Assembly (NCBI GenBank): GCA_003218935.1
Contig: QHPA01000428.1
Coordinates: forward strand, 1 to 8,402
DNA: 8,402 bases
Source: Verrucomicrobiota bacterium
GTDB lineage: Bacteria > Verrucomicrobiota > Verrucomicrobiia > Limisphaerales > AV2
Direction of reading: 5' to 3'
The position numbers and the translations under genes were made by a program. The notes under the pieces were generated by a model. The model did not search any database. It was not told the DNA's origin and saw only the letters and a program-made list of their open reading frames with translations. Shown here in pieces: positions 1 to 7,712 of the stretch. Every line of letters begins with the position of its first letter. Positions within the stretch are counted from its first letter, which is position 1.

Positions 1-3000
1 ATGCGGGCATCGTAGCGAACACCGAGTTCACTGCGCCCGGCGTGGCGCGTTTCATGGTCCCCGGGGCGTTCGTGCTTACGGCTCCCCAATTCGCGACGCG
101 GTTGTTGTCCTGGGTTGGATCAATCAACTGCAGCGAAGCACCGGTGCCGTTGGCCGCGGCGGGCCAGGGCGGCTCGCTGTCGTAACGCACCTCGTCCGCA
201 ATCAAGTCCTGGTCCGGTGTAGCGCCAGGTTTGATCAAACGCAGCGTCTCGCCGTTGTTCTGCAATTTGCCGCTGTACTCGCCCGCCAACGCATTCGTTC
301 TGCCGTAGGTCGAAGCGAAAGCGGTCTTGTCCTCCGCCACGACCAGAAATCCGCCAGGTGAAATCACCGTGCCGCCCGGAAAAGTGAAACCCAAGCCACT
401 CAACTGCCAGGCGGAGAGGTCGAACGCATTGGCCATCGAAGCATTGTAGATTTCCACAAACGCCGCGTTCGTCACGGCCGGGCGGTACATGATTTCGTTG
501 ATGACGAGTTTGTCCTCCGGCAATTCGACTGCGCCGGTGTAATTCACGTTGATCGTCGCGCCCGAGCCATTAACCGGATTTCCCTGAGCGTCGAAGCCTT
601 GAACCGTCAGCGCATTGACGCCGCCGGACAGCGCCACCTGCGCGGTCCAGTTCGAGACGGAAGTCCACGTCAGAGGGTAAACCGCGCCATTGATCGTGAC
701 GCTGCGGACGTCGATTGACGCCGTGCCCGTCAGGGTGATGAGATTGCGGTTCGTGTCGAAGTCGCCGCCGCCATTCAGGGTGATTGCGAAATTGGCTGGA
801 ACGTTGGTGGTTATCAGTCCGAGCAGGTAACTGCGCCGCTGGCTGAGGTAGGTTTGGATCGAAGAAGGACTGTCGATCTTGCTTCCGTTCGCTAACATCG
901 CGCTATACTTCGCGTTCAGGAGCGGATTGACCCTGGTCGCGACCAGCGGCCCGGTCGCGAGGTCTTGCAGGATTTGCCAGTAACGACGGCGATAGGCCGG
1001 CTCGCCGAGGTCGAGCCCGTTGATTCTCGCGATGCCTGAAAACATATCGTCCCCCGTGGGCCCGAGCGAGGCAAAAGCAAAGTCGATGTCCCAGATCAGC
1101 ATCTTCCAGGTGTCGCCGAGCGGTTTGTACGAATACATATTCTGGCCGCCACCGAAGGCAAAGCTGTCGTTGTTGCCGACGATGTGCTCCACGGCGTAGG
1201 TCTTCAGCCAGTTGTCCACGTCAACAACGGACTCAAGCTGCCGTCGATAATTCGCGCCCAAGCCGGTGAAATTCGCCGCATCGACCAGGACGAACAGGTT
1301 GGCGTAATTGCTGGCGGACCCGTGCACGGCGCGTTTGGCGAACGTCCAACGATAACGCGCCAGCTTCTTCTGGCCGCCGGTGGTCGTAAACTTTTGCAAC
1401 GTAGCGCCGTTAGGGCTGAAGGTGGACGCAGCATCGTCGAACTCGAACCACAATTGAACCTTGTGCAGATCGCCATTAGCGCCGTCCGGGTAAAACTCGT
1501 CGGTCAGATCGCCGTTGGGCTGTTGCACGTCCTCGAACATCTCCGCGCGACGGAGGCCGTTGACAAACAGGTTAATGTGCCGTCGATAGCAGTAAGGCAA
1601 CCCGATCTGGTTCGCGATCCAATAGGCCGTCTGCTCGCGCTGATACGAACTATCGCCGCCACCATTGCCGGGCCATTGGAGCGTTGCATCGGTCTCGCCC
1701 AGCAACGGATCGTCGTCGGGAAACGTAAGCAAATAATCACAGACGTTGCCAATGGGCGAATTGAATCCCGGCGCGTGGTACGGGCTGCCGGAATACTCGC
1801 CGCCGATGTTGTAAATGACGCGGTAGTTGCCATACACGAATGTGCAGTCGAGTGGCTTGTTGCTCAGGTGCTCGCGGTTCGACCAGCGGTTCAGCGTTGC
1901 CTGCGTCATCCAAAGACGGTAGGTGCCGAAGTTGCCGCCTTGCGCGGGATCGTTCCAACGCACCAGACATTCGCGCGCAGGCGCGTCGTTCGGAAACAAT
2001 GTCGCGGCGCTGGGCGAGAAATTATCTGAAGCCTGAATGTGAAACGCGGCGATCTTGCCGGCGGTCTGTCCGGGAATGGTGGCGCTGAACAACCCCGCGC
2101 CGTTGTTGGCCATCGTGATGACATTCATGTTGGTGGAGGGATCGACGCGGTATTTCAACAGGAGTGTCGCCAGACCGTCGGGATCGTGAACGCGCGCGAC
2201 CACCGTCACAGCCTGGTTGACGACGGGCGACACCGGCGAATGCTTCACCTCCGTGATGGCGGGCCCCACGTTGGGCCTGGCGCGGCTGTTTGGCGCGCCG
2301 GGCGTGCCGAGGTTGCGCGCGGTCAGAATATTGCCGGTCGCCTCAAGCCAGTTGCCCTTCAGCCGCAAAAGGATTTCCGGATTGCCGGCGAGCCAGCGAA
2401 CCTTGGCGCGAAGGGTGGCAGTCTGACCGCCGTTCAAAGGAGACGTGAGCGCCGTGCGGATGCGGTTGGCGCCCGTGTCGCCGCGGTCAACAGCGCGCAC
2501 GTGCAGGCAGTGGGCGCTGTTGTTGAAGCCGACGCCCGCGCCGGCTTCCAGGCCCGAATCCTCGTGGTTGCCTTGCGCGAACCAGCCGGTTGTTCCGGAC
2601 TCGAAGTCGGAATTGGAGATCAAATTCGGCCCGGCGGCGGCAAACACCTCGACGTTGTCCACCAGGCATTCGCCGGGTCCGAGCAGGATGATTTGCAGCG
2701 AATCCGCCGGCCCGCTGCCGTTGTCGAGCACACCGGTAAATTGGATGTTTGTCCACCCGCTCTTGCTCGTCTCATCGCTGTCGGCCCAGTTCGGCGCGAG
2801 GCGGCGGTCGCTGCGCGCATCAATCAACTCCAAGCTGCTCCCGCCGCCATGAGCCCATTTGCCCCACCGTCCGCCGGTACCGTAAGTCACGTCATCCACG
2901 ACAATGTGAATCGTGTTCGTCACTTTCAGCCCGGCTGCGTTGGTGCTGGCGATTTCGTCGGGCATCGCCAGGGCCACGTGATCGCCGCCGTGCGACAAGG

Positions 3001-5236
3001 AGCCGGTGAAATCACCCAGCGTATTTGCACCCGTGAGGTTCGGATAAATCGCCAGCAGCCGCGCGGCGTTCTTCGCTATGACCAGGAAGCCATCGGCGGG
3101 AATCAGCGTGCCGATCGGAATCGTGTAGTTGATCCCATCGGTGAAATTCCACCCGCCCACGTCAACGGCGCCGCTGCTGCGATTGTACAGTTCGACATAC
3201 TCGTCCGCACTGTCGCCGCTGACCGGATCATACATGATTTCGTTGATGGCGATGGAGGGGACGCGTTGAGGAGCGTTTTTCGTTCCCGGAGTCTTCATCT
3301 GCAGCCGGTAAAAGCCCGCCGCGCCATCGGGATAGCGTCCCATCGCGACGCCGTTTTCCTGCGAACCGAACCGCACGGCATCAACAACCCGCGTGTTGCT
3401 CGGGTCCTTGAAATAAATCGTTTCGCCCGCCGCGTTCAGCGAGAAGCCCATTTGCGTTTCGTCGAAGTAAACGAAGCCTTGCGGTTCGATGACGGTGTTT
3501 GTCGGAACGACAAACCTGTTCGTCGTCGGGTCGTCGGTCAGGATGCAGCCGGACAAATCCACAGGCGACCCGCTGTCTTTTCCGGGCGAGCCGCCAATCC
3601 AATCGCTGGCGGCCCACGCCATCGGGTTGCGCTCGCCGAGCGAAGGCCGGGCCAGCACCAGCGAATGGCCCGCTCCATCCGCTGCCGCGGGCCACGGCGG
3701 GTCGCTCGAATAGTTCGCCTCAAACACGATTCCACCCTGCCGATTGAGCAGGCGCAGTGTGCCGGAGCCGTTCGACAGCTTGTTGGTGTAAGGGCCGATG
3801 ACGTTCGCGATGCCGTAAACGCTTTGCATGTCGGTCGGCACGGCAGCGATGACCAGATAACTGCGCGCCGCCAGCACTGAGTTCGACGGAAACGTGAAAT
3901 CAACTTCGCCGGTCAGCCTGAATCCGCTGATTTCCTCGAAGTAAGGATTCGAGTTGAACAACTCGATGAATTCAAGGTTCAGCCCGTCCGCGCGGTTTGT
4001 CGGGTGATACATGATTTCCGAAATGATCACCGGCCCGTGACGCGTCGAAGGCCCGATCGGCTCCGGCACGGGACGGACGAAGGAGATGTCCAGCGGCGTC
4101 GAATCGAGCGTGAATGTCCGCTGCGTGTTCGGCAAAATGACATTCGGCGTGGTGGCGTGGTCGCGGACGTTGTTCACCGTAAGCGTGTAAATTGTCTTCG
4201 GCGCCATCGGTGTCGTCGTGAGGATGATCGTTCGCGTGTCCGTGCCAAATGCTGCCGACAACACCGTCACGCCATTGTCGATGGCGTAGCTGCCCGTGTT
4301 GGTGGCGCTGGCCGCCTCGACCGGTTCCGAAAAAATCACCGTGAGAATCTGCGGATCGCCGAGGCTGCCCACGGCGGTCAGAGTCGGCGGCGTCACATCC
4401 GGGTTCACCGTTAGCGTGGCCGACGAACTGTTGGTGCTGCCGTAAGCGTTGACAACGAAACAGCTAAACGCGCCGCCGCTGTCGCCCAGCGCGACGGGCG
4501 AAATAAAGCAGGATGAATTCGTTGCGCCGGGAATGTCTGCGCCGTTGCGCTGCCAGTGGAACGTCGCGCCGAGGTAATGCGCGAGCCGAACGGTGAACGT
4601 GGCGCTGTCGCCCTCGACCACCGCCACGTTGGTTGGTTGGACCGTGATGACCGGCGGTCCGAGGCCGTACGGTACGAGATAAGTTCCGGGAATCGGCGCG
4701 GCCCCGTTGGCCGGAGCGAGATCGCCCGGCATCTGCCAGGTTACCGCGAGGTCGTCGCCGCCGCCGCCTTCCTTTTGCAGCGCTTCGATGTAATAACGAA
4801 AACCGTTCGTCAACGTCCTGGCCACCGATTTCTGGCTGGCTTGATTGTTCCACTCGCGCGAGTTGGTCCACGAAGCCACTGAAGCAATCTGGCTTTTGTG
4901 CGCCGGGTCTTCGTCCGTGCTCAGGTAAAGCGCGGAGTTGTCGTCGCTGGAAATCCAAAAGACGTAGTTGCCGGTGACCGGCGGAACCAGCAGTGCGCGC
5001 ATCCGCTGGCCGTAGTTGTCGGCGAAGTTGGAGGGCGCTTCAAAGGCGCTTTCGATAAACTCCTCGTCGGGACTCGCCGGAAACTTCGGTGCGCTCGTCA
5101 GGTTCGCGACCGCGTTGCCGCTGATGTTGTAGTACACTTCCCGCAGGACGCCATTGGTCTGGGCCAATGCGCTGACCGCGAATGAAATGGAAAGGATTGC
5201 GACGGCCCGGGCTGAAGGCATTTTCGACAACGACAT
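1..5236 (-). CDS. Secreted multidomain protein: PA14, Ig-like, repeated lamin-tail domains and a CotH-kinase-like domain (C-terminus beyond the left edge)
   Basis: The frame stays open from the ATG at 5236 to the left edge (1745 codons, no stop); frame was checked at six sampled points. Residues 1-25 are a signal peptide ending ALA|Q. Then come PA14 (about 30-185), an Ig-like domain (192-277), an SbsA-type Ig-like domain (280-365), and lamin-tail domains at about 400-530, 545-655 (partial), 660-800 and 1575-1720, three of them with an EIMY motif (407, 666, 1581). A CBM-like segment (NLISNSDFESG, about 868-965) and another Ig-like segment (990-1070) precede the CotH-like domain (about 1085-1420), which has GNNDSF (D1357), QNMYSYK and IWDID (D1383, D1385). 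A beta-rich linker follows (1480-1560). CotH proteins are atypical kinases known from spore coats; the substrate here is unknown, and a surface or extracellular role is inferred from the signal peptide and adhesion-like domains. In-frame GTG (5272) and TTG (5254) starts have better Shine-Dalgarno-like sequences (AAGGA, AAGGTGGAG), so the exact start is uncertain. Confidence 0.9.
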   Translation of the reverse strand, partial: MSLSKMPSARAVAILSISFAVSALAQTNGVLREVYYNISGNAVANLTSAPKFPASPDEEFIESAFEAPSNFADNYGQRMRALLVPPVTGNYVFWISSDDNSALYLSTDEDPAHKSQIASVASWTNSREWNNQASQKSVARTLTNGFRYYIEALQKEGGGGDDLAVTWQMPGDLAPANGAAPIPGTYLVPYGLGPPVITVQPTNVAVVEGDSATFTVRLAHYLGATFHWQRNGADIPGATNSSCFISPVALGDSGGAFSCFVVNAYGSTNSSSATLTVNPDVTPPTLTAVGSLGDPQILTVIFSEPVEAASATNTGSYAIDNGVTVLSAAFGTDTRTIILTTTPMAPKTIYTLTVNNVRDHATTPNVILPNTQRTFTLDSTPLDISFVRPVPEPIGPSTRHGPVIISEIMYHPTNRADGLNLEFIELFNSNPYFEEISGFRLTGEVDFTFPSNSVLAARSYLVIAAVPTDMQSVYGIANVIGPYTNKLSNGSGTLRLLNRQGGIVFEANYSSDPPWPAAADGAGHSLVLARPSLGERNPMAWAASDWIGGSPGKDSGSPVDLSGCILTDDPTTNRFVVPTNTVIEPQGFVYFDETQMGFSLNAAGETIYFKDPSNTRVVDAVRFGSQENGVAMGRYPDGAAGFYRLQMKTPGTKNAPQRVPSIAINEIMYDPVSGDSADEYVELYNRSSGAVDVGGWNFTDGINYTIPIGTLIPADGFLVIAKNAARLLAIYPNLTGANTLGDFTGSLSHGGDHVALAMPDEIASTNAAGLKVTNTIHIVVDDVTYGTGGRWGKWAHGGGSSLELIDARSDRRLAPNWADSDETSKSGWTNIQFTGVLDNGSGPADSLQIILLGPGECLVDNVEVFAAAGPNLISNSDFESGTTGWFAQGNHEDSGLEAGAGVGFNNSAHCLHVRAVDRGDTGANRIRTALTSPLNGGQTATLRAKVRWLAGNPEILLRLKGNWLEATGNILTARNLGTPGAPNSRARPNVGPAITEVKHSPVSPVVNQAVTVVARVHDPDGLATLLLKYRVDPSTNMNVITMANNGAGLFSATIPGQTAGKIAAFHIQASDNFSPSAATLFPNDAPARECLVRWNDPAQGGNFGTYRLWMTQATLNRWSNREHLSNKPLDCTFVYGNYRVIYNIGGEYSGSPYHAPGFNSPIGNVCDYLLTFPDDDPLLGETDATLQWPGNGGGDSSYQREQTAYWIANQIGLPYCYRRHINLFVNGLRRAEMFEDVQQPNGDLTDEFYPDGANGDLHKVQLWFEFDDAASTFSPNGATLQKFTTTGGQKKLARYRWTFAKRAVHGSASNYANLFVLVDAANFTGLGANYRRQLESVVDVDNWLKTYAVEHIVGNNDSFAFGGGQNMYSYKPLGDTWKMLIWDIDFAFASLGPTGDDMFSGIARINGLDLGEPAYRRRYWQILQDLATGPLVATRVNPLLNAKYSAMLANGSKIDSPSSIQTYLSQRRSYLLGLITTNVPANFAITLNGGGDFDTNRNLITLTGTASIDVRSVTINGAVYPLTWTSVSNWTAQVALSGGVNALTVQGFDAQGNPVNGSGATINVNYTGAVELPEDKLVINEIMYRPAVTNAAFVEIYNASMANAFDLSAWQLSGLGFTFPGGTVISPGGFLVVAEDKTAFASTYGRTNALAGEYSGKLQNNGETLRLIKPGATPDQDLIADEVRYDSEPPWPAAANGTGASLQLIDPTQDNNRVANWGAVSTNAPGTMKRATPGAVNSVFATMPA

Positions 5237-5384
5237 TACCGCGATTTTCAGCAAGTTGCGTGCTTGCTCCACCTTAAGAATTTCCTTGGGAAAAGTGCAA
5301 ACCAATTGTGTGCCAAGGGGGAAGACCGTTTCAGTGTGCCGTCCCTAACGCGTATTTACAAACCCGGGTGAGGGGAAGCCACTC

Positions 5385-5418
5385 AAAAGCCGACCGCTCC
5401 TGGCGAAGTCGTATCGGC
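5385..5418 (-). terminator. Possible rho-independent terminator after nadA
   Basis: Read on the minus strand, the bases directly after the nadA stop form GCCGA (5418-5414) and TCGGC (5393-5389). An inner CGC/GCG pair closes a CAGGA loop, and TTTT follows (5388-5385). Position and shape fit an intrinsic terminator that would separate nadA from the large CotH/lamin-tail gene 182 bases downstream. The outer stem has only five pairs, the interior is asymmetric and the T run is short, so it may be weak or fortuitous. The rest of the 5237-5418 gap holds no gene. Confidence 0.4.
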
Positions 5419-6459
5419 TCAGCCCGCGTTCTCCAACGGCTTCGCCGAAATCTCCAACATCCGTTCAATCGGCAGACGCGCCCGACGAATGACCTCCTCG
5501 GGCAATTCGATTCGCGGGGCCAGGTTCTTCATGCAATCACGCAGTTTTTCGAGCGTATTTAATTTCATGTATTTGCACTCGCTGCACCGGCAGTTGTCCG
5601 TTGGCATCTTCATCACGTCGAACACCGGCGCGCAGAAGAACTCTTTTCCCGGACATTCCTTGTGCAACCGATGAATGATGCCCGACTCCGTGACAACCAC
5701 GAAGCGCCGTGCCGGATTCGTCCGGCAGTAATCAATCATCTTTTCCGTCGAACACACCGCGTCCGCCGCGTCGCGCACCTCGCGCAAACTTTCCGGGTGT
5801 ACGACGATCTTCGCGTCCGGGTGCCGCTCGCGCAGGCGCAGGACGGCATCGCGCCGGAATTCGACGTGCGCGTAACAATTGCCCTTCCAAAGCGTCATCG
5901 GCCGGCCCGTCTGCTCCATCACCCACGCGCCAAGGTTTTCATCGGGCACGAACAACAGATCGCGGTCCTTCGGAGCAGCGTTGACGATCCTCACCGCGTT
6001 GCCGCTGGTGCAAATTACGTCGGTGAGTGCTTTCACGTCCGCGCTGCAGTTGATGTAGGCAATGGTGTGGAAATTCGGGTTCGTCGCCTGAAACGCGCGC
6101 AGCTTGTCCGCCGGACAACTCTCTTCGAGCGAACAACCGGCATCCTTGTCCGGCAGCACGACGACTTTGTGCGGGTTCAAAATCTTCGCCGTCTCGGCCA
6201 TGAAATGCACGCCGCAGAAGACGATAACCTCGGCGTTTGTTTTGGCAGCCTGCTGCGACAGGCCGAGCGAATCGCCCACGAAGTCGGCCACGTCCTGGAT
6301 TTCCGGCACCTGATAATTGTGGGCGAGGATGACCGCATTCAGCTTTTGCTTGAGCGCGAGAATCTCGCGCGACAACGCGTCCGCATTCGCGGGCGGTCTC
6401 GGTTTCCAAACCGGGAACCGGTCCGCACCTGCGGGCTGAATTTCGGCTACGTCAATCAC
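5419..6459 (-). CDS. nadA: Quinolinate synthase NadA
   Basis: NadA condenses iminoaspartate with dihydroxyacetone phosphate to make quinolinate, the committed step of de novo NAD synthesis, using a [4Fe-4S] cluster in the cytoplasm. The 346-residue product is normal in length. Its three expected cluster cysteines are C82 in FCGVHFMAET, C195 in WKGNCYAHVEF and C295 in CRCSECKYM. Other family signatures are AHNYQ (46-50), YINCSADVKA (135-144), TSGNAV (151-156), HPES (221-224) and TESGIIHRL (257-265). The C-terminal cysteine motif is CxCxxC (C290, C292, C295), not the CxxCxxC of E. coli. The start is GTG. A TAG lies in frame four codons upstream, so the gene cannot extend further, and no in-frame ATG precedes the conserved core. 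There is no Shine-Dalgarno sequence. nadB and nadC are not in the window. The stop is TGA at 5421-5419. Confidence 0.97.
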   Translation of the reverse strand: MIDVAEIQPAGADRFPVWKPRPPANADALSREILALKQKLNAVILAHNYQVPEIQDVADFVGDSLGLSQQAAKTNAEVIVFCGVHFMAETAKILNPHKVVVLPDKDAGCSLEESCPADKLRAFQATNPNFHTIAYINCSADVKALTDVICTSGNAVRIVNAAPKDRDLLFVPDENLGAWVMEQTGRPMTLWKGNCYAHVEFRRDAVLRLRERHPDAKIVVHPESLREVRDAADAVCSTEKMIDYCRTNPARRFVVVTESGIIHRLHKECPGKEFFCAPVFDVMKMPTDNCRCSECKYMKLNTLEKLRDCMKNLAPRIELPEEVIRRARLPIERMLEISAKPLENAG

Positions 6460-6465
6460 AAGAAG

Positions 6466-6494
6466 AAGCTACTGCCCGGGATTCAGGCCGTCAA
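6466..6494 (-). promoter_or_regulatory. Candidate nadA promoter, spaced as for a leaderless transcript
   Basis: On the minus strand TTGACG (6494-6489, five of six bases of the -35 consensus) is followed after 17 bases by TAGCTT (6471-6466, three of six bases of the -10 consensus). A start site seven bases past the -10 box would fall on the G of the nadA GTG at 6459. This agrees with the missing Shine-Dalgarno sequence. The -10 match is poor and the region was inspected only by eye, so this is a hypothesis. Confidence 0.3.
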
Positions 6495-6587
6495 CGAACG
6501 GGGAGGGACCCTGTTTGCCCTTGCGACTCTTAATTTTCTTGGCGAGGCGACCCCGTAAGGCCATAAGGGAGTTCATCAGCACGAATC

Positions 6588-6593
6588 GGGGAG
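6588..6593 (+). promoter_or_regulatory. Ribosome binding site that fixes the start of the Tat-signal hydrolase
   Basis: GGGGAG lies eight bases before the ATG at 6602. It selects that ATG over an in-frame TTG at 6515. The longer reading would place 29 arginine-rich residues in front of the twin-arginine signal, which is implausible. Confidence 0.7.
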
Positions 6594-6601
6594 ACCTGCA
6601 A

Positions 6602-7564
6602 ATGAACAGAAGAACGTTTTTGGCAAGTATGAGCAGCTTGGCGGCCCTGGGTGCCACCCCGCTGCCCGCCGAAGGCCGGGCGGCGAAGGTCAAAACCACC
6701 TCCAATCGCCCGCCCCGAAAGGTGATCGTCGGCACAGCCATGCAATCATTTTGGGGGCAGTATCCCGGCCTCCACAACCGCCTCGATCAACTGGCCGGAA
6801 TCGTGGACCAGATGGCCGCGCAAGCCAAAACGAAATACAGCCGCCGTCTCGATCTCGCGGTGCTGCCCGACGGTTGCTATACCGTGGTTCCGACCTACTT
6901 GCTCGATTCGAAAGAAAAGAAACTGTGCTCGAATGCGGCGATCCTGATCGGACGCAAGGGCGAAGTAATGGGAACCTACCGCAAAATTCATCTGGTCGTC
7001 TCGCTCGAGCGTGGAACCATGGAGGGCGGTGCCACTCCCGGCGACGCGCTGCCGGTTTTCGACTGCGACTTCGGCAGACTCGGGATCCAGATCTGTTACG
7101 ATATGGAATTCGACGACGGCTGGACCGAACTGGGGCGCCGCGGGGCGGAACTGATCGCCTGGCCCACACAATCGCCGCAGACCTCTCAGCCCGCCTTCCG
7201 GGCGAGGGAGCATCGTTGTTACATTGTCTCCAGCACCTGGCGGCATAACGCTTCGATATTCGAACCCACGGGCAAGATCGCGGCGCAGATTAAGCCGCCA
7301 GAGAACATCCTGGTCCATGAACTCGACCTCAGTTATGCCCTGCTTCCGTGGAGTTCAAAGCTGCGCAATGGAGAAGCGCTCCGGCAGGCTTACGGTGACA
7401 AAGTTGGTTTCCATTACTACGAAGACGAGGATTGCGGCATCTTCTGGTCCAACGACCACGAGATGACGATCGGCGAAATGGCGCGCGCGATCGGCGTGCT
7501 GGAACTCGAGGACGAAATGGCGCGCGTCAAAGAATTCTATCGCAAAGCAAAGGTTTGGAGATAG
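6602..7564 (+). CDS. Tat-exported carbon-nitrogen hydrolase (nitrilase superfamily), apparently with an internal deletion
   Basis: The 320-residue product belongs to the nitrilase superfamily, which hydrolyses non-peptide C-N bonds (amides, nitriles, carbamoyl compounds) with a Glu-Lys-Cys triad. Residues 1-25 are a twin-arginine signal (NRRTFLASM, then an Ala/Leu-rich stretch), so export of the folded protein is expected. The lysine is K128 in GTYRKIHL. The nucleophile is C165 in GIQICYDMEF, followed by the usual AELIAWPTQSP and AREHRCYIVSSTWR segments. The first motif reads LDLAVLPDG: D90 stands where the family has its catalytic Glu (normally LPE). Only about 20 residues lie between it and SNAAILIG (110-117), where relatives have roughly 60. 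K-to-C spacing (37) looks normal. An in-frame loss of about 30-40 residues is inferred, so the protein may be inactive or altered; an assembly error is also possible. The substrate cannot be read from the sequence. The stop is TAG. It is divergent from nadA, with 142 bases between their starts. Confidence 0.88.
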   Translation: MNRRTFLASMSSLAALGATPLPAEGRAAKVKTTSNRPPRKVIVGTAMQSFWGQYPGLHNRLDQLAGIVDQMAAQAKTKYSRRLDLAVLPDGCYTVVPTYLLDSKEKKLCSNAAILIGRKGEVMGTYRKIHLVVSLERGTMEGGATPGDALPVFDCDFGRLGIQICYDMEFDDGWTELGRRGAELIAWPTQSPQTSQPAFRAREHRCYIVSSTWRHNASIFEPTGKIAAQIKPPENILVHELDLSYALLPWSSKLRNGEALRQAYGDKVGFHYYEDEDCGIFWSNDHEMTIGEMARAIGVLELEDEMARVKEFYRKAKVWR

Positions 7565-7645
7565 TGCCCGGATAAAATCCGTAAAGCGCGCGTGCTACCG
7601 AGCAAACACAATGGAAATCGGTTCACCAAACTCGCAACCGTCTTT

Positions 7646-7661
7646 CATCTGCGTCCATCTG
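7646..7661. repeat. Short imperfect tandem repeat (CATCTG spaced 10 bases)
   Basis: CATCTG occurs at 7646-7651 and again at 7656-7661, within TCATCTGCGTCCATCTGT. It lies in the spacer between the hydrolase and the esterase gene. Intergenic phrases of this kind recur in some bacterial genomes, which is a recollection and not something this window can show. Two copies of six bases could also be chance. Confidence 0.35.
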
Positions 7662-7667
7662 TACTAC

Positions 7668-7696
7668 TTGGTTGAATTGCAATTCTCAGGTTTATT
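7668..7696 (+). promoter_or_regulatory. Weak candidate promoter of the esterase gene
   Basis: TTGGTT (7668-7673) and TTTATT (7691-7696) are 17 bases apart and resemble -35 and -10 boxes (three to four matches each). The palindrome at 7674-7685 sits in the spacer. The implied 5' leader would be only about ten bases, which barely fits an AGGA at 7697-7700. Low confidence. Confidence 0.2.
7674..7685. promoter_or_regulatory. Perfect 12-base palindrome upstream of the esterase gene, possible operator
   Basis: GAATTGCAATTC is its own reverse complement and ends 27 bases before the esterase ATG at 7713. A perfect AT-rich dyad in an otherwise GC-rich sequence, placed between -35-like and -10-like boxes, is what a repressor site would look like. 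No regulator gene is in the window to pair with it, and the dyad does not extend beyond 12 bases. Confidence 0.35.
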
Positions 7697-7712
7697 AGGA
7701 AACAAGCCTGCC

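Noticed and set aside
2039..3880. A 613-codon open frame on the plus strand (and a 281-codon one at 1184-2029) opposite the large secreted gene
   Set aside because: Both are antisense shadows. Their translations are Arg/Ala/Val-rich with no recognisable domain, while the minus-strand frame has clear signal peptide, PA14, lamin-tail and CotH domains across the same bases.
5299..5317. Sigma-54-like promoter (TGGCAC ... TTGCA on the minus strand) before the large secreted gene
   Set aside because: The GG and GC elements are 14 bases apart where sigma-54 promoters need 10.
5284..5318. Inverted repeat CCTTGG ... CCAAGG (23-base spacer) upstream of the large secreted gene
   Set aside because: Six-base arms with an imperfect interior are expected by chance in a gap of this size; no convincing promoter boxes frame it.
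5662..6558. A 298-codon plus-strand open frame opposite nadA
   Set aside because: nadA on the minus strand has complete, well-conserved quinolinate synthase motifs; the opposite frame has none.
6515..6601. N-terminal extension of the hydrolase from a TTG at 6515
   Set aside because: The ATG at 6602 has a good ribosome binding site and begins a textbook twin-arginine signal; the extension would bury it behind arginine-rich sequence.
7569..7581. Hairpin CGGAT-AAA-ATCCG just after the hydrolase stop codon
   Set aside because: The stem has only five pairs with a three-base loop and no T run follows, so a terminator call is not supported.
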